A stretch of DNA of 64,000 bases from an uncultured Acidobacteriota bacterium. GTDB taxonomy: Bacteria > Acidobacteriota > Blastocatellia > RBC074. Location: assembly GCA_902825875.1 (NCBI GenBank), contig CADECP010000031.1, positions 20,212-84,211 of the forward strand, given 5' to 3'. The notes under the pieces are model-generated. The model searched no databases and was not told the origin of the DNA. It saw only the letters and a program-made list of their open reading frames with translations. The position numbers and the translations under genes were made by a program. The number at the start of each line of letters is the position of its first letter. Position 1 is the stretch's first letter. Shown in pieces: positions 1-9,374 of the stretch.

Positions 1-2
1 CT

Positions 3-911
3 CGGCAATACGCGCTGGAAAAATTCCGCAAGCTTCGCAGCAACGGCCAGTTCGAACCGCCAAGCCACGAAGGCACGATTATCTTTCCGGGTTTTGACGG
101 CGCGGGCGAATGGGGAGGCGCGGCGTTCGATCCTGAAACCGGATTGTTTTATGTGAACTCCAACGAAATGGCCTGGGTACTGAGAATCATCGAAAAGCCA
201 AAACCAAAAGCTTTGCCGAGCGGTAAAACGCTGTATGAAGAACACTGCGCCAGTTGCCACAAAAGCGATTTCAGCGGTTCGCCGCCGGAATTTCCCGCGC
301 TGAAAGAGCTTGGCAAAAAGATGAGCGAATCCGACGCGCGCGGCATCATTCGCAATGGACAAGGCCGCATGCCGGGTTTCAATCGGTTGGGCAACGAAGC
401 CATTCAGGCAATGGCGTTGTACGTGCTGACCGGCAAAGACACCACAACGACCGCTACGGCAAGCGATCCGCGCATAGACCTGAAGTACACGATGGACGGT
501 TACAACAAATTTCTGGATCACGAAGGTTATCCGGCCATCGCTCCGCCGTGGGGAACGTTGAACGCGATTGACCTGAACGCGGGGCGCATCATCTGGCAGA
601 TTCCGTTCGGCGAACACCCAGCGCTGGCTGCTCAAGGATTGAAAAACACCGGCAGCGAAAATTACGGCGGAGGCATTGTCACCAAAAACGGTTTGTTCTT
701 TATCGGCGCGACCAATTTTGACAAAAAGTTTCGCGTCTTCGACAAACTGACTGGCAAGTTACTTTGGGAAACCTTGCTGCCTGCGGCGGGCAATGCGACT
801 CCGGCGATGTATGAAACAGGCGGTCGTCAATTCATCGTCATCGCTTGCGGCGGCGGAAAAGGCTCTGCGTCGGGCGGCAGTTATGTGGCGTTCGCTTTGC
901 CCAAAAATTAA
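3..911 (+). CDS. PQQ-dependent dehydrogenase with cytochrome c domain, C-terminal part (partial)
   Basis: The reading frame is open from base 3 and continues beyond the window edge, so only the C-terminal ~300 residues are present. Propeller-type sequence ([25 protein letters not shown] block, bases ~108-170) is followed by a c-type haem insertion with CASCH (~245-260) and a probable Met ligand in GRMPGF. A second propeller block follows ([17 protein letters not shown], then [19 protein letters not shown]). This order fits periplasmic quinoprotein glucose/alcohol-type dehydrogenases that pass electrons from PQQ to haem c. The substrate cannot be told. It ends 18 bp before the MutS-like gene on the same strand. 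Confidence 0.88.
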   Translation, partial: RQYALEKFRKLRSNGQFEPPSHEGTIIFPGFDGAGEWGGAAFDPETGLFYVNSNEMAWVLRIIEKPKPKALPSGKTLYEEHCASCHKSDFSGSPPEFPALKELGKKMSESDARGIIRNGQGRMPGFNRLGNEAIQAMALYVLTGKDTTTTATASDPRIDLKYTMDGYNKFLDHEGYPAIAPPWGTLNAIDLNAGRIIWQIPFGEHPALAAQGLKNTGSENYGGGIVTKNGLFFIGATNFDKKFRVFDKLTGKLLWETLLPAAGNATPAMYETGGRQFIVIACGGGKGSASGGSYVAFALPKN

Positions 912-929
912 CTCAAACTGGAAATACAA

Positions 930-2729
930 TTGAACAAGAATTTGAACGATCCGCGCACTGAATACACTCACCGACTGACAAGCAGGCAGGCTACGCTTGA
1001 AATTGAGCAGCAACAAAGTCGCAAACTCTGGATTGCGCGACGAAGCGTGTTTGCTGTCTTTGCGGTGCTGGGAGTGCTGGCGTTTGACGGACACGTTTCC
1101 TGGTGGTGGCTTGCCTTGCCGGTTGCGGTGTTCATTGCGTTGATGGCCATTCACCAGCGAGTGCTAGGCGAAATCGAACGGCTGACCCGCGCGGCAAAGT
1201 TTTACGAACGCGGTTTGGCGCGGCTTGACGACAACTGGGCGGGCAGCGGCGAAACCGGCGAACAGTTCGCCGACAAGTCTCACGCTTACGCCGAAGACCT
1301 GGATTTATTTGGTCGCGGTTCGTTGTTTGAATTGCTTTCGACCGCGCGAACTCGCGCTGGCGAAGCGAAGCTGGCAGCGTGGTTGATGTCGCCTGCCGAT
1401 GTCGGCGAAGTTTGTGCGCGCCAAGTCGCTGTCGAAGAATTGCGTTCGCGTTTGGATTTGCGCGAAGACCTGGTGCTGCTCGGCGCGGAAGTTCGCACGG
1501 GCGTTCACACCGAAGAAGTCGAAGCGTGGGGAAATGCTGCGCCGATGTTTTCGATGAAACAAATTCGCGTCCTGGCGATCTTCACAGCAATAACCGGCTT
1601 TCTGACGATTGCATCGGTTGTCGTGTGGATTGCGTTCGGCGTGCGATTGCCCGCGCTGGCGGCGATTGCGTTCGTGTTGTTTTTTTATGCGCGCTACAGC
1701 CGAGCGACCGCCGCGATCATTTCGGCGGTTGAACGCCCAAGCCGCGATTTGAATTTGCTGGCGGGGATTCTGGAGCGATTGGAGCGCGAACCTTTCGCTT
1801 CGCCGAAACTGGCGGCGTTGCGCGCGCGGCTCGACACAGAAGGTTTGCCGCCATCGAAACAAATTGCACGGCTGAGCAAACTGCTTGAAATTCTGAGTTG
1901 GGCGAAAAATCAGTTCTTCGCGCCCGTTGCGTTTTTACTGCTGCTGCCAGCGCAAATTGCCGTCGCCATCGAACGCTGGCGGCAAACCACCGGCGTACAC
2001 ATCGGCGAATGGCTGGACACCGTCGCCGAAATCGAAGCGTTGAATTCGCTGGCCAGCTTTGCCTACGAACGCCCGGACAATCCTTTTCCTGAGCTTGTCG
2101 AAACCGAAGCCTGTTTTGACGGTGAAGCTCTGGGGCATCCGCTGCTTCCTGCTTCGCGCTGCATTCGCAACGATGTGCGATTGGACAGCCGCCATCAATT
2201 GCTGCTCGTCAGCGGATCGAACATGTCCGGCAAAAGCACGTTGATGCGAACCGTAGGCATCAACGTCGTGCTGGCTTTGGCCGGAGCGCCGGTTTGCGCT
2301 CGCCGTTTGCGAGTTTCGCCGCTGAACATCGGCGCTTCGATTCACATTCTGGATTCGCTGCAAACCGGCGCATCAAGGTTTTACGCCGAAATCACGCGAC
2401 TGAAACAAATCGTCGAACTGACGAACGACAATCTGCCGCTGCTGTTTTTGCTGGATGAAATTTTGAGCGGAACCAATTCGCACGACCGCCGCATCGGAGC
2501 CGAAGCCGTTGTACGCAGTCTGGTCAAACGCGGAGCAATTGGTTTGGTGACGACGCACGATCTGGCGTTGACGCGAATCGCCGATACGTTGGACGAACGC
2601 GCGATCAATGTTCACTTTGAAGATCGGCTGGAAAACGGCAGGATGATTTTCGATTACCGAATGCAGCCCGGCGTCGTTCAGCGCAGCAACGCCCTGGAAT
2701 TGATGCGCGCTGTTGGAATCGAGGTTTAG
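930..2729 (+). CDS. Membrane-associated MutS-like ATPase
   Basis: 599 residues from a TTG start; no better ATG precedes the conserved part. The C-terminal third is a MutS domain V ATPase: Walker A GSNMSGKST near residue 429, Walker B LLFLLDEI near 505, then SGTNSHDRR and a TTHD switch. The N-terminal mismatch-binding and connector domains of MutS are absent. Instead there are hydrophobic segments at about 35-80, about 215-255 and about 325-345, so the protein is probably membrane bound. Such MutS-related proteins occur in Acidobacteria and Bacteroidetes and their role is unknown; canonical mismatch repair is unlikely. It converges with uvrB. Confidence 0.82.
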   Translation: MNKNLNDPRTEYTHRLTSRQATLEIEQQQSRKLWIARRSVFAVFAVLGVLAFDGHVSWWWLALPVAVFIALMAIHQRVLGEIERLTRAAKFYERGLARLDDNWAGSGETGEQFADKSHAYAEDLDLFGRGSLFELLSTARTRAGEAKLAAWLMSPADVGEVCARQVAVEELRSRLDLREDLVLLGAEVRTGVHTEEVEAWGNAAPMFSMKQIRVLAIFTAITGFLTIASVVVWIAFGVRLPALAAIAFVLFFYARYSRATAAIISAVERPSRDLNLLAGILERLEREPFASPKLAALRARLDTEGLPPSKQIARLSKLLEILSWAKNQFFAPVAFLLLLPAQIAVAIERWRQTTGVHIGEWLDTVAEIEALNSLASFAYERPDNPFPELVETEACFDGEALGHPLLPASRCIRNDVRLDSRHQLLLVSGSNMSGKSTLMRTVGINVVLALAGAPVCARRLRVSPLNIGASIHILDSLQTGASRFYAEITRLKQIVELTNDNLPLLFLLDEILSGTNSHDRRIGAEAVVRSLVKRGAIGLVTTHDLALTRIADTLDERAINVHFEDRLENGRMIFDYRMQPGVVQRSNALELMRAVGIEV

Positions 2730-2744
2730 AGTGTCCACCCAAAT

Positions 2745-4733
2745 TTATGCCACTGCTAATTCCCGTTCGCGCAAATACTTGATCTTGTCGCGCAATTCGG
2801 CGGCGCGCTCGAATTCGAAGCGTTTGGCAGCTTCGCGCATGTCGTGATTCAGTTGGGCAATGGTTTCGGCAATCTTTTCCGGGCTGTATTCGTCGTAAGC
2901 TTCCAGTTTCAACGGCACTTTGAAGTAATCGGCTTCGTAAGCCGTGACCAACGTGGCTTCAATCGGTTTGACGATGGATTGCGGCGTGATGCCGTTGGCT
3001 TCGTTGAAAGTCGTTTGTTTGGTGCGGCGGCGTTCGGTTTCGCCAATGGCGCGGCGCATCGAATCGGTCATTTTGTCGGCGTACAAAATGGCTTTGCCTC
3101 GTGAGTTACGCGCCGCGCGGCCAATGGTTTGAATCAATGACGATTCGCTCCGTAAAAATCCTTCCTTGTCGGCGTCCAAAATCGCCACCAACGAAACTTC
3201 GGGCAAATCCAAACCTTCGCGCAACAGGTTGATGCCGACCAGCACATCGAATTCGCCTCGCCGCAAATCGCGCAGGATGCGAATGCGTTCCAGCGTGTCC
3301 ACTTCGGAGTGCATGTACCGCACCTTGACGCCCAAATCGCCGTAATAATCCGTCAGGTCTTCGGCCATTTTCTTGGTCAGCGTAGTCACCAGCACGCGCT
3401 CGCCGAGTTCGGCGCGTTCGCGGACTTCGCCCAGCAGGTCGTCAATCTGGCCGCGCACCGGGCGAATTTCGACTTCAGGATCGAGCAAGCCGGTCGGGCG
3501 AATGACCTGTTCGATAAATGTGCCGCTGGATTTTGTTAGCTCATACGGACCAGGCGTTGCCGAAACGTAAATCACCTGGCCGACACGGCGCTCCCACTCT
3601 TCAAATTTCAACGGGCGGTTGTCGAGCGCCGACGGCAGCCGAAATCCGAAATCTACCAGGTTCTGTTTGCGCGAACGGTCGCCGGTGTACATCGCGCGGA
3701 TTTGCGGGACGGATTGATGGCTTTCGTCAATCACGACCAATGTGTCTTCGGGCAAATAATCGTAAAGTGTCGGCGGAGGTTCGCCGACTCCGCGACCGGT
3801 CAGATGCCGCGAGTAATTTTCGACGCCTCGGCAAAAACCGAGTTCGTTGAACATTTCCAGATCGTAAGTCACTCGCTGCCGCAGCCGTTGCGCTTCGATC
3901 AATTTGTTTTGCGCGATCAGTTGCGGTTCCCATTCCTCCAGTTCGGCTTTGATGGTTTTGGCGGCGCGTTTGGTGGTGGCTCGCGTGGCGACGTAATGCG
4001 TCTTGGGATAAATCGGCAGCCGGCTGTCGTGCTTTTTCAGGACTTCGCCCAGCAGCGGATCAATCGTCGAAATCGAATCAATTTCGTCACCCCACAATTC
4101 AATGCGGTAAGCCTGCTCCTGATAGCTTGGGTAAACTTCGATGACATCGCCGCGCACGCGAAAACTGCCTCGCCCGAATTCGATGTCGTTGCGTTCGTAC
4201 AGCAGTTCGACCAGCCGTTTGATGATTTCGTTGCGACTGATTTTCTGGCCCGGCTCCAAAAACATGACCATGTCGTAATAAGCGTCCGGGTCGCCGATGC
4301 CGTAAATCGCCGACACCGAAGCGACGATGATGACATCGCGCCGCTCGAACAAACTGCGCGTGGCGGACAATCGCAGCCGGTCAATTTCATCGTTCACTGT
4401 GGATTCTTTTTCGATGTAAGTGTCGGTCGCCGCAACGTAGGCTTCAGGCTGGTAATAATCGTAATAACTGACGAAATACTCGACGGCGTTTTCGGGAAAG
4501 AAGGTTTTGAATTCCTGGTAAAGCTGCGCGGCCAAAGTTTTGTTGTGCGCCATCACCAACGTCGGGCGATTCACCCGCGCCACGACTTGAGCGATCGTAA
4601 AAGTTTTGCCGCTGCCGGTGATGCCGAGCAGGACTTGATGCTTTTCGCCGTCGGCCAAGCCCCTGACCAGCGACTCGATTGCCTCCGGCTGGTCGCCTTC
4701 GGGCTGGTAATCCGAAACGAGTTTGAAGTTCAT
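2745..4733 (-). CDS. uvrB: UvrB, excinuclease ABC subunit B
   Basis: DNA-damage verification subunit of nucleotide excision repair; it receives damaged DNA from UvrA and recruits UvrC. 662 residues, normal family length. Walker A GITGSGKT at 37-44, the beta-hairpin with [10 protein letters not shown], a VVIDESH motif, helicase motifs V/VI ([22 protein letters not shown]) and a C-terminal UVR motif ([18 protein letters not shown]) are all visible. The frame is open to 4808, but the conserved N-terminus [19 protein letters not shown] begins at ATG 4733. That places the gene 58 bp after the stop of the kinase gene at 4792, so read-through from the signalling operon is possible. Confidence 0.97.
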   Translation of the reverse strand: MNFKLVSDYQPEGDQPEAIESLVRGLADGEKHQVLLGITGSGKTFTIAQVVARVNRPTLVMAHNKTLAAQLYQEFKTFFPENAVEYFVSYYDYYQPEAYVAATDTYIEKESTVNDEIDRLRLSATRSLFERRDVIIVASVSAIYGIGDPDAYYDMVMFLEPGQKISRNEIIKRLVELLYERNDIEFGRGSFRVRGDVIEVYPSYQEQAYRIELWGDEIDSISTIDPLLGEVLKKHDSRLPIYPKTHYVATRATTKRAAKTIKAELEEWEPQLIAQNKLIEAQRLRQRVTYDLEMFNELGFCRGVENYSRHLTGRGVGEPPPTLYDYLPEDTLVVIDESHQSVPQIRAMYTGDRSRKQNLVDFGFRLPSALDNRPLKFEEWERRVGQVIYVSATPGPYELTKSSGTFIEQVIRPTGLLDPEVEIRPVRGQIDDLLGEVRERAELGERVLVTTLTKKMAEDLTDYYGDLGVKVRYMHSEVDTLERIRILRDLRRGEFDVLVGINLLREGLDLPEVSLVAILDADKEGFLRSESSLIQTIGRAARNSRGKAILYADKMTDSMRRAIGETERRRTKQTTFNEANGITPQSIVKPIEATLVTAYEADYFKVPLKLEAYDEYSPEKIAETIAQLNHDMREAAKRFEFERAAELRDKIKYLRERELAVA

Positions 4734-4791
4734 ACGGCGATTATAAAAACGGGCTTGTCGGGCGGGCAAGCAGGGTCGATGCGGGAGCGGC

Positions 4792-6651
4792 CTAGCGGAG
4801 TTTTTCAAGGATCGAACTGGCGCTGTAAACAGCCATCAGACGCTTGAATAGGGAGATTGACGGATAACTCAGGACGCGCAGCGTGTGGTAAAGCAGCGCC
4901 GCCCAATACTCGTCAAGGAAGTTATCAGCGACTCCAGCATCGTGATAAATGTCTTTTGCCGTGCCGCGAATGAGTTGAACCAACTCAAGGCAGGAGATGA
5001 CATTCTCTTTGTGTCCAGGTTGCTGCCAGTCTTTATCGTCAGGTTTGAGTTGTGCCCAATCATTGAGCAAGTGCTCTTCCAATTCCAACCAGAGAGCCAT
5101 TTGAGAGGGTGTGTAATCAAACGCCGGGAGCTTATCAGCCGGACTATCCGCTTGCCGATCCAGCAGCATGAACTTCATTTCAACTTCCAGCCGCGCAAAA
5201 TCCTGCGGTAAATGTCCCTGTTCCTGATAGAAAGGAAAATCTATCAGAAAAGGATGCTCCTGCTGTCCCAGCCAGAGCAAAACGTTAGCCGCATTCAAAT
5301 CGCCATGCGCGGGTGAAAGCAAAACATTCAAAGAGCAATCCAGTTTATCAAAACCCGTCTTCCCGTCATCCCTGCTCAACAATTCGCGGATTAGCACCAC
5401 CCTCTCGCTCCATGTCGACGAAGTGTGCAGTAGCAGAAAACGCTCTCCCAGTTGGGCGTCAAAGCCGTCAAGAAAAGCGATGATGCGTTCTTTGGTTTTG
5501 CCGGTAAAGCGATACGGCGGGTGTTCGGAATACTGAGTTGGCGGAGCATCCGGTGTTTCCCAAAGCTGTCTGGGTTCCAGGCCAGGTTGCGCCTTGTCAT
5601 ACCATTGGCTGCACAGCCACTCCAAAACCTTTTTCAACATTTTCTGTCGATCAGCGCGAATCGTTGTAGGAGAAAAAGTGAATTGTGGGGTTGGCTTTTT
5701 CACTGATGAAGCCTTCTTCGACAATTCGTTCGCTTCGGCAATCAACATAGATTCAAGGTCTATGAACGGGCCAAGTTCCTGGTTACCAATAGAAACATAA
5801 CAAATCGCCTCCCAGGCGTTTCCACTGGTCGAGGCAACATACTCAAATAAATCCGACGTAGGCGGAGCCTGCGGTGAAATAGTGGGGAGAAGATCGGTAA
5901 TGTGTTGGCGAAAAGGTTTGGCAAGAAATTCACGCGCTTTTTGATGCCCGGCGATCTCGGAAGCAATCTTCCACTTATCCTCCTCCTTGACCAACTTGAG
6001 AACGAATTCGGAATTGGCGGCAACACAAGGATCGGGACGGATGCGGAAAACTCTGGAACCGGATTTCCCTTGGCCAAGTCTGTTGACCATAACTTTGTCC
6101 CAGATGAAAAAACCACGGACAAGTTGCGCTAACAATGCCTTGCCGTCATTGAGTTTCCGACTGTTCGTCAATGAGCGAACTTGCTCTTCTAGTAACAAAT
6201 CGTTATCCAACAAAACCTTCGGCCAGCGCGGAGACCAATTTAACCATTGCCTGAACTGACCGATAATCTGCCTTCGTTCATTTTCTCCAAGCCTGGCAGC
6301 CGGAACAAAAATCGTCTCACTGGCAGAAGATGGTCCTAGTAGATCAGGCGGGCCGTCGTCACCATAGACGCAGATAACTTTGCTTCGACCAGACACTTGA
6401 ACGTATAGCGCATTGAAGTGATGAGTGAAATCAATGCCGGTTTGCTGTGGGTAGGGGAGATCTGTAGCGACAAGAATAATGTTCCATGAAGCTGTAGCCA
6501 CATGTTTATTTATCTCGTCGAAGTGTTGAGCCGGGAGAATTTCGGTAGAAAACTCTGTTGTGAGAATCTCGCTCAACAACTCAATCCGGCTCTTCTCAAT
6601 TCGGCTCTGGTTTATGTCGCCGATCAAGATTCTTTCAGGAAAATCAGCCAT
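4792..6651 (-). CDS. APH/TCAD9-like kinase with degenerate receiver-like N-terminus
   Basis: Last gene of the sigma-54 signalling operon, 619 residues. ATG 6651 has a GGAGGGG ribosome site and overlaps the upstream gene by 8 bp. Residues 1-110 resemble a response-regulator receiver ([27 protein letters not shown]) but the usual acidic pair is reduced. From about 175 a kinase fold is readable: glycine loop GQGKSGS at 183-189, lysine in FVLKL at 209, [10 protein letters not shown] with catalytic Asp 451, metal-binding Asp 471 in LIDF, then QDFARLE. That pattern fits aminoglycoside-phosphotransferase-like kinases and, from memory, the ternary-complex-associated domain 9 of predicted conflict systems. 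The substrate is unknown; the operon suggests a protein partner or the small peptide rather than an antibiotic. Confidence 0.75.
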   Translation of the reverse strand: MADFPERILIGDINQSRIEKSRIELLSEILTTEFSTEILPAQHFDEINKHVATASWNIILVATDLPYPQQTGIDFTHHFNALYVQVSGRSKVICVYGDDGPPDLLGPSSASETIFVPAARLGENERRQIIGQFRQWLNWSPRWPKVLLDNDLLLEEQVRSLTNSRKLNDGKALLAQLVRGFFIWDKVMVNRLGQGKSGSRVFRIRPDPCVAANSEFVLKLVKEEDKWKIASEIAGHQKAREFLAKPFRQHITDLLPTISPQAPPTSDLFEYVASTSGNAWEAICYVSIGNQELGPFIDLESMLIAEANELSKKASSVKKPTPQFTFSPTTIRADRQKMLKKVLEWLCSQWYDKAQPGLEPRQLWETPDAPPTQYSEHPPYRFTGKTKERIIAFLDGFDAQLGERFLLLHTSSTWSERVVLIRELLSRDDGKTGFDKLDCSLNVLLSPAHGDLNAANVLLWLGQQEHPFLIDFPFYQEQGHLPQDFARLEVEMKFMLLDRQADSPADKLPAFDYTPSQMALWLELEEHLLNDWAQLKPDDKDWQQPGHKENVISCLELVQLIRGTAKDIYHDAGVADNFLDEYWAALLYHTLRVLSYPSISLFKRLMAVYSASSILEKLR

Positions 6652-8122
6652 CAGACCCCTCCTCTCCGGCGCTGAGCGGAGGCAAGCCACAATCGCGCCA
6701 TCGTTTGCGGAATGTTTTGCCATCCACGCCAGCTTCTTTTGCTGCTTGAGAGATGTTGTAGCGCGCGCGTTCCAGCCGGTGTTGAAGGTAGATGCGGTCG
6801 AAAACGCGCTCGTATGGCAGCAGTGACTCACGGTAACGGAGATCCAGCCAGTTTGATGGCAAGAGCCTCAACAATTCTTCATACAATTTTTGGTGAGTCT
6901 GAGCGCGTTGTTCCGGTTGCGCTACTGGTTCAGTCTCTACTGCCGGAGTTGCCTGAGCCTGTGGCAAAAGAAAAGCGCCCATACTTCTCAGCGGCAGATG
7001 GTGCGGCAAAACGATTTCACTTTCGCATTCGATCAGAGCGCCTTTGACCAGGTTCTCAAGCTCGCGGACATTGCCTGGGAAAGGATAGCTACGGAGAATG
7101 GTCAGAGTTTCGCGGGCGAAGCGAACGTTGCGCGTGCCACGATATTTCGTCAGAAAGTGATTGAGCAATAACGTCAGGTCGCCATCCCGTTCGCGCAAAG
7201 AGGGAACCTGAATCGTGAATTCAGCGATTCGATGATAAAGGTCTCGGCGAAAAGTTCCTTCATGAACCGCAACAGCCAAATCACGATTGGTTGCGCAAAT
7301 CAGCCGTGCCGCGAAAGGAAGCGTCTTTTTCCCTGACAATCGGCGGAACTCGTTCTCTTGGATGACGCGCAGCAATTTGACTTGAAGCGACAATTCCAGA
7401 TCGCCGATCTCATCCAGAAACAGTGTGCCGTTGCCGGCCTCCTCCAAATAACCGACATGCGGATTGGCCGCGCCTGTGAAGGCTCCTTTTTCATGGCCGA
7501 AGAGCGCGCTTTCAATCAGAGTCGCCGGGATTGCACTGATGTTGACCGCGACCATCGGAGCTTTGGCGCGCGTTCCCAGTTGATGAATTGCCTGCGCGAT
7601 CAGTTCTTTTCCGGTGCCTGATTCGCCTATCAGCAGCACACGCGAATCGGCGTGAGGAACCGCCTTGGCCAGTTGTGAGACCATTTCCAACAGCTTAGGA
7701 GACTGGCCCAAAATGGTTTGACGTGCCTTTTCGACCAACGGCGAAAGAGGATCGCGCTCGGCCAACAAACGTTGCAGACAGGCCATAACGCGCTCGGAAT
7801 CAAGTGGCTTTTCCAGAAAGTCGCTGGCCCCCAAATGAACCGCGCGCACCGCCAAACCGGCATCCAGCCGCCCGCTGACAATCACGACCGGCATCTCTGG
7901 CCAGACTTGTTTGCATTGCGTCAACAGATCGAATCCGAAAGGCGGACCTGGGATTTCCCACAGAATGACCGCCGCGGCATAACCTTCGTCCGCTTTTGCA
8001 ATGACTCTTTCAGCCTCCGCGCTTGTTTCGCAAACTCCTGCTTCCCAGCCGTCTTTGGCCAGTATCCGACCAAAGCGTTCGGCGTCGCGCGTGGGACTGT
8101 CAATGACCAGTACTTTATGCAT
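6644..8122 (-). CDS. Sigma-54 activator (NtrC type) with atypical receiver domain
   Basis: 492 residues: receiver (1-120), AAA+ sigma-54 activation domain (~135-375), Fis-type helix-turn-helix at the C-terminus (NISQAAKEAGVDGKTFRKRW). The AAA+ part is intact: Walker A GESGTGKE at 166-173, GAFTGA loop at 213-218 for sigma-54 contact, Walker B LFLDE at 234-238. The receiver keeps Asp 8, Ser 83 and Lys 105 but reads VILWEIPG where DxxxP is expected, so the phospho-acceptor Asp is missing (Leu 54, Glu 56 nearby). Activation by ordinary phosphorylation is therefore doubtful. ATG 8122 overlaps the preceding gene by 8 bp. The probable target is the sigma-54 promoter of its own operon at 13997-14012. 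Confidence 0.92.
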   Translation of the reverse strand: MHKVLVIDSPTRDAERFGRILAKDGWEAGVCETSAEAERVIAKADEGYAAAVILWEIPGPPFGFDLLTQCKQVWPEMPVVIVSGRLDAGLAVRAVHLGASDFLEKPLDSERVMACLQRLLAERDPLSPLVEKARQTILGQSPKLLEMVSQLAKAVPHADSRVLLIGESGTGKELIAQAIHQLGTRAKAPMVAVNISAIPATLIESALFGHEKGAFTGAANPHVGYLEEAGNGTLFLDEIGDLELSLQVKLLRVIQENEFRRLSGKKTLPFAARLICATNRDLAVAVHEGTFRRDLYHRIAEFTIQVPSLRERDGDLTLLLNHFLTKYRGTRNVRFARETLTILRSYPFPGNVRELENLVKGALIECESEIVLPHHLPLRSMGAFLLPQAQATPAVETEPVAQPEQRAQTHQKLYEELLRLLPSNWLDLRYRESLLPYERVFDRIYLQHRLERARYNISQAAKEAGVDGKTFRKRWRDCGLPPLSAGEEGSDG

Positions 8123-9374
8123 TTTTCGCCAGTGGTATGAAGTAGGTAATGACATTTCCTTGCTCGGATGGCCTGACATTCAAGCTTCCGCCGCCGCGCA
8201 AAGCCACTCGATGAACGACGGATAACCCCCAGGCTCGACCAAAACCGTCATCCGGCGGCAAGCTTTTTCCGGCATTGACCTTCTCGGCTTTGAATCCAGG
8301 GATATGATCCAGGTTATCCTCAAAACGAACTTCGGCCTTCCCGTTTTTTTCAATTCTGTTCACGGTAATGCGGATGTCTTTCGACAGATTATTCTGATCG
8401 GGCAGTTCGTTGATGGCCCCCAGAATGATTTCCTTGAGCACAGTCTGCACGTCCGCGCCGAAAGAGGTCACCTGCATATCGCGCTCATCGGGGATATTTT
8501 CGATGATGACTCGTTTGATGATCAGGCAGGACGATACCTGACTGACTGCCTTGCGCAGCGCATCTTCGATAAACACGGTGTCAGGGGCATCCGCCGGCTT
8601 TGAGTCTGGATTCAGTTGAACTTGTTCAGACTCGTCGGCCAGAGCAGCCGGCAATTGATTGACGAAAAGGTGTTGGTTGCCCCGTGTTTCGGCCCACTCT
8701 CCCTGGGCCTTATGAACCGCCTGTCTGATCTCTTGTAGATGGGTGAACAGCGTGTCACTCTGGGCGTCAAGTCCAAAACGCTCGCTGAAGCTGCGCTTCA
8801 TGCTTTCGACTTTCCGCAAAATAGCCTGATCCAGTTCAGAGAAGGAGGAACTGACTCGGTAAATGAACTCGCTTTGGTCAGAGGGGATCAGAGTTTTGAG
8901 ACGGTTTTCAAAAATTCTCGCGCTTTCCTTCAGTAACCTTCGTTCCCAAAGCTGCAAAATGCAGCGTTGTAGGTCGTCCGGGTTCGAAGGTTTGGGGATG
9001 AAATCAACAGCGCCGCGGAGAAAAGCCATCGAAACGCTGTCGAAGTCTGTTTTGGCCGAAACAACTCCTATTTCCTTTGCCGCCTTTTGCTCGTGCGCAA
9101 ACTCCAGCAAACCATGTCCGACCTGCACTCCTTCTTCTTTTCCACCTGGCTTGTTAGGCAGGTTGAGGTCCTGCAGAAGAATGTCGTATGGGTCTGATGA
9201 ACGCGAAGCCCATTCCAGTTTTTCACGCGCGAGTTGCGCGCAATCGGTCTTCTCGACGGAAATGTCGTCTATGCCGTAACGTCGCCGTTTGGCTTCAGGG
9301 ATGGAATGGAAAGCAAGCTCCAACCCGTCCAATTGATCGAGATCATCTTCCACTAGCAGCGCTCGCAACTTCAT
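8115..9374 (-). CDS. Response regulator receiver fused to a divergent HATPase-like domain
   Basis: 419 residues. The N-terminal receiver is canonical: acidic residues Glu 9, Asp 10, Asp 11, phospho-acceptor Asp 69 in LLQDLNLP, Ser 106 and Lys 128. A helical linker follows (~135-270). The last ~120 residues look like a histidine-kinase ATPase with altered boxes: EIILGAINELP where the N box is expected (Gly for the key Asn), EDNLDHIPG in place of DxGxG, but a recognisable GRAWGLSVVHRVAL and GG.L.V ending. No HisKA helix is visible. The start overlaps the sensor kinase stop as ATGA, so translation is coupled. It is a likely phospho-acceptor of that kinase; whether it binds ATP is uncertain. Confidence 0.78.
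   Translation of the reverse strand: MKLRALLVEDDLDQLDGLELAFHSIPEAKRRRYGIDDISVEKTDCAQLAREKLEWASRSSDPYDILLQDLNLPNKPGGKEEGVQVGHGLLEFAHEQKAAKEIGVVSAKTDFDSVSMAFLRGAVDFIPKPSNPDDLQRCILQLWERRLLKESARIFENRLKTLIPSDQSEFIYRVSSSFSELDQAILRKVESMKRSFSERFGLDAQSDTLFTHLQEIRQAVHKAQGEWAETRGNQHLFVNQLPAALADESEQVQLNPDSKPADAPDTVFIEDALRKAVSQVSSCLIIKRVIIENIPDERDMQVTSFGADVQTVLKEIILGAINELPDQNNLSKDIRITVNRIEKNGKAEVRFEDNLDHIPGFKAEKVNAGKSLPPDDGFGRAWGLSVVHRVALRGGGSLNVRPSEQGNVITYFIPLAKNA

Noticed and set aside
4733..4792. Terminator between the kinase gene and uvrB
   Set aside because: Only a weak GCTTG/CAAGC pair with no T-run.
3702..4847. 381-codon open frame on the plus strand
   Set aside because: Antisense to uvrB, whose motifs are complete; composition reflects the opposite frame.
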